Of a DNA stretch of 64,000 bases, positions 61,682 through 64,000 are shown one piece after another. The DNA is from Zychaea mexicana. Lineage: Eukaryota > Mucoromycota > Mucoromycetes > Mucorales > Lichtheimiaceae. The notes under the pieces were generated by a model. The model had not been told where the DNA came from, did no database searches, and saw only the letters and a program-made list of their open reading frames with translations. The translations under genes were made by a program, and so were the position numbers. Each line of letters begins with the position of its first letter. The stretch's first letter is position 1. The stretch spans positions 1-64,000 of the forward strand of contig NW_026516731.1 in the NCBI RefSeq assembly GCF_025766255.1, read 5' to 3'.

Positions 61682-62946
61682 TAACAAATGTAGTCCAAGC
61701 TATCATCTTGTAATCCACACAGCATCACAACAGGCAGCGAATTAGACTACGGATTATAATCCAATACTTTGTTGAAGTCGACTATCACGCGATCTTCTAC
61801 CAGTGGTTGAAGAGCAGAAGGATTACATCTGGAAGGTGCTCATGAAAAAAAGGATTGCTGCATTGTAAATGATGCTATATTAGGTAAAACATGAATGACC
61901 ATTTCTTATGATACCACAGATGCAGTGCACCAGTAGAGAAGTGTAGAATAATTGTCCAAGCAGCGTAGATACCGAAAAATGCGATTAAAACAAAGCAAAC
62001 GTAAAGTATCTCCAAGTAGCCATCATCAACTAGTCACCAGAACACGTGCGTCAATGACTGCCTCATCGTCCCGGTATCGTACGATATTTACGGCCTTATA
62101 CAGTAGTTATTTCAGACAGTTATACAGTGCCAGCAGCAAACAGGTGGGAGGAAGCATACGATTACGCTGATGAATTTATATGAGATAGCGATTGTCATAT
62201 AAACATGTTTCGGCACATACTTTAATTTTTATTCTTTCAAGCGTTTCCATATCTTCTTGATTATACGCTTAGCGATAACTATTGTGAGAGTTCTGGTACT
62301 TGTAAAAGCATCACAACACATTCATTGAAGCCTGAGCATTAAAGTGGCGCCTGTCAAGACCAGTACAACACATGCAGTGAAGATCTTTTCAAATTAAGTG
62401 CTGCATACATTTGCAACTGGGAGTGGGTGCGACTGCGAGATGTTTTCAATATGATACTGCTATTCCATTGGTATATACAAGCCTACATAACATCACTTAT
62501 TTTAAGCACTCATTTTATTGCCAAATTGACTGTTACAGTGGAACCCCAACGATACTTGAAGATCGACATCAATAACGTTGGTTAAGTGTTTTACATATGC
62601 ATTGGTGAAGCTGCTTAACTCCTTGACGTTTATCGAAGAGCTGATAGGCTATAGTACACTGTCTTGCATACGTATATCTGAAAGTAAATGTGTGCATGAT
62701 GCATACAACGTCTAATCCGCTGTTTTTATTTTTCTATGGTCACTCGTTGAACCTTAAGCGCAAATACAACATCAGTTATGGTACCTGTTCCTCACTATTC
62801 ATACCATAACAGCAAACAAGAGCAGTACGCAGTAATTAATAACCCTCGATGTCGTTGCTATCATCTACAATGAAAAGTTAAAGGAGGAGGGTCCAGCCGC
62901 AATATATGAAATAAAAGAAGATGCGCTCAAAACAACAAAGCCAGTA
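61682..62946. other. Region without a supported gene
   Basis: About 1.3 kb of AT-rich sequence. A basic Arg/Ser/Lys-rich frame at 61952-62170 has no recognisable domain. No repeats or RNA genes were seen. Confidence 0.4.
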
Positions 62947-63630
62947 ATGAGTCCCTCCGATGATAATTCTAACGGTCATCAGACATCAAAGGAGTCCTTC
63001 AAAATAGCGCGGCTTTTGGTACTGCGTTATTTGCACCTATAAATGATGTGCTCTATGGATATGATCAAGGTGTCATATCGAGAGCACAAGAAGTGCGGGT
63101 ACAGAATCATCTCATACAACAAACAGCCAATAAGAGGAGATAATCATGATAACGGTTGTATAGCTGACTTCATTTTAAACTTGAAAACAGATTACAGGGA
63201 CTTTTAGCGAATGGTTTCGTACGACACCAAGTCAAAACGGAATCATGGTAGCAATTTTGGAACTCGGTGCATTAAGCACGACAGTGTGCGAGCGATTAGA
63301 AGAGCTATACAAAATTGAAAAGATTATCCCGGCATCAAATCTAAACATCATATATTGACCTGAGCATGCTTCTGCTTGAACATATTTTTGTTGATTGTTA
63401 TTTTACAAGGTATTGAATAGACCTCTCTAAAACAATGCAGAAATTGCTCACCCGTGGCTCTTTAATCGCACTGCGCCAGCAAGCGGTATGGTGAGCTCAT
63501 CGCATTGGATGTGTAACCTTGTCATTGGCTTGATGACACCGCTTATGTTGAGCACCACCCCCCCCCCGGTTATCGATCGTATATCTTCTTTGGAGCTTCG
63601 GCATTCGCTTCTTTCTTTCTTGCTTGCATA
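62947..63630 (+). pseudogene. MFS sugar-transporter pseudogene
   Basis: Scattered pieces of a major-facilitator sugar transporter in order: LYGYDQGVISRAQEV (first helix, around 63055), TGTFSEWFRTTPSQNGIMVA then ILELGAL (around 63200-63270), and from the far end SHWMCNLVIGLMTPLML (around 63500) with IFFGASAFASFFLAYAVQG (around 63585). The central helices are absent, the pieces lie in different frames, and a frameshift follows the possible start at 62947. It is clearly dead. Such proteins import hexoses by proton symport. Confidence 0.7.
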
Positions 63631-63865
63631 TGCCGTTCAAGGTATTAATATTTAGGCATAGCATAATTTAACAGACCAAGGTGCCTTTTCTTTGTTGTTA
63701 ACATCTTTGTTTTGAGCTTGTAATCTTTAAAAAGCAAATCTTTGGAAGAATTGACAAGACTTTCGGTACACTCCAAAAAATGACCACCATCTGGTATGTA
63801 ACTAGACATATACACAACTACAGTAAAAGTGGTTATAAATCCACCCATCCTATCTTTTATATGTA

Positions 63866-64000
63866 CTATTTTGGATTATCGTCTTCTTCGTCATCATCAT
63901 CAAGGCGTTCAGGTTCCTGCAAGTCTCGCGAGTAAAGCTTTTTACCAGCCATTTCCATGAATTCCATGTCCTCTGCTCGGCTCAGTACTCCTCCTCCTTC
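63866..64000 (-). CDS. C-terminal end of an unidentified gene
   Basis: The minus-strand frame enters from the window edge, reads EGGGVLSRAEDMEFMEMAGK, KLYSRDLQEPERL and an acidic tail (DDDDEEDDNPK), and stops at 63866-63868. Codon use and the charged end look like a genuine C-terminus. The family cannot be told from 44 residues. Confidence 0.5.
   Translation of the reverse strand, partial: EGGGVLSRAEDMEFMEMAGKKLYSRDLQEPERLDDDDEEDDNPK

Overview
This window looks like nuclear DNA of an early-diverging fungus, most likely a Mucoromycota/Mucorales species. The genes are rich in short introns (about 50-150 nt, two of them GC-AG). Two apparent protein families look like the expanded uncharacterised families I associate with Mucorales. 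The transposons present (Fot1/pogo, PIF/Harbinger, hAT-like MITEs, KDZ/Plavaka, DIRS-type recombinase) also fit. No database search was possible; family names rest on motifs I can see.

Region 1 (1-22.5 kb) is a transposon nest. Its core is a head-to-tail array with a 5586-bp period: units A (partial), B and C, followed in register by a very AT-rich divergent unit D. Each A-C unit has three blocks: a DDE transposase with a C-terminal chromodomain (+ strand); converging on it, a large Rep-like gene (- strand) with a CRESS-virus-style HUH nickase, superfamily 3 helicase and long basic tail; and a spliced host-type gene (- strand). All visible copies are broken, by different and partly shared lesions. 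Two related insertions of one hAT-like MITE, a second MITE nested in one of them, and a complete Fot1/pogo element interrupt the array; several have paralogous empty sites in the window.

Region 2 (22.5-29.2 kb): a decayed fragment of a host-type gene, then a PIF/Harbinger element (both genes frameshifted) that abuts a 5'-truncated Raptor/Kog1 gene (HEAT repeats plus WD40 propeller).

Region 3 (30-46.8 kb) is ordinary host gene space: a KpsF/GutQ-type SIS-CBS sugar-phosphate isomerase, a dead BAHD acyltransferase, a MYST histone acetyltransferase, ethanolamine-phosphate cytidylyltransferase (phosphatidylethanolamine synthesis), an acidic Cys-rich secreted GPI-type protein, a Kre9/Knh1-like wall protein and a hypothetical gene.

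Region 4 (49.4-53.4 kb): a 553-codon open frame fusing part of a KDZ/Plavaka-type transposase to a DIRS-like tyrosine recombinase. Beyond its 3' end lies a perfect 70-bp inverted repeat. Diverged direct copies of a C2H2 zinc-finger gene lie on either side.

Region 5 (53.6-64 kb): a Tctex-type dynein light chain, a long M16C insulinase-like metalloprotease, two small TIR elements, a decayed sugar-transporter pseudogene and the end of an unidentified gene.
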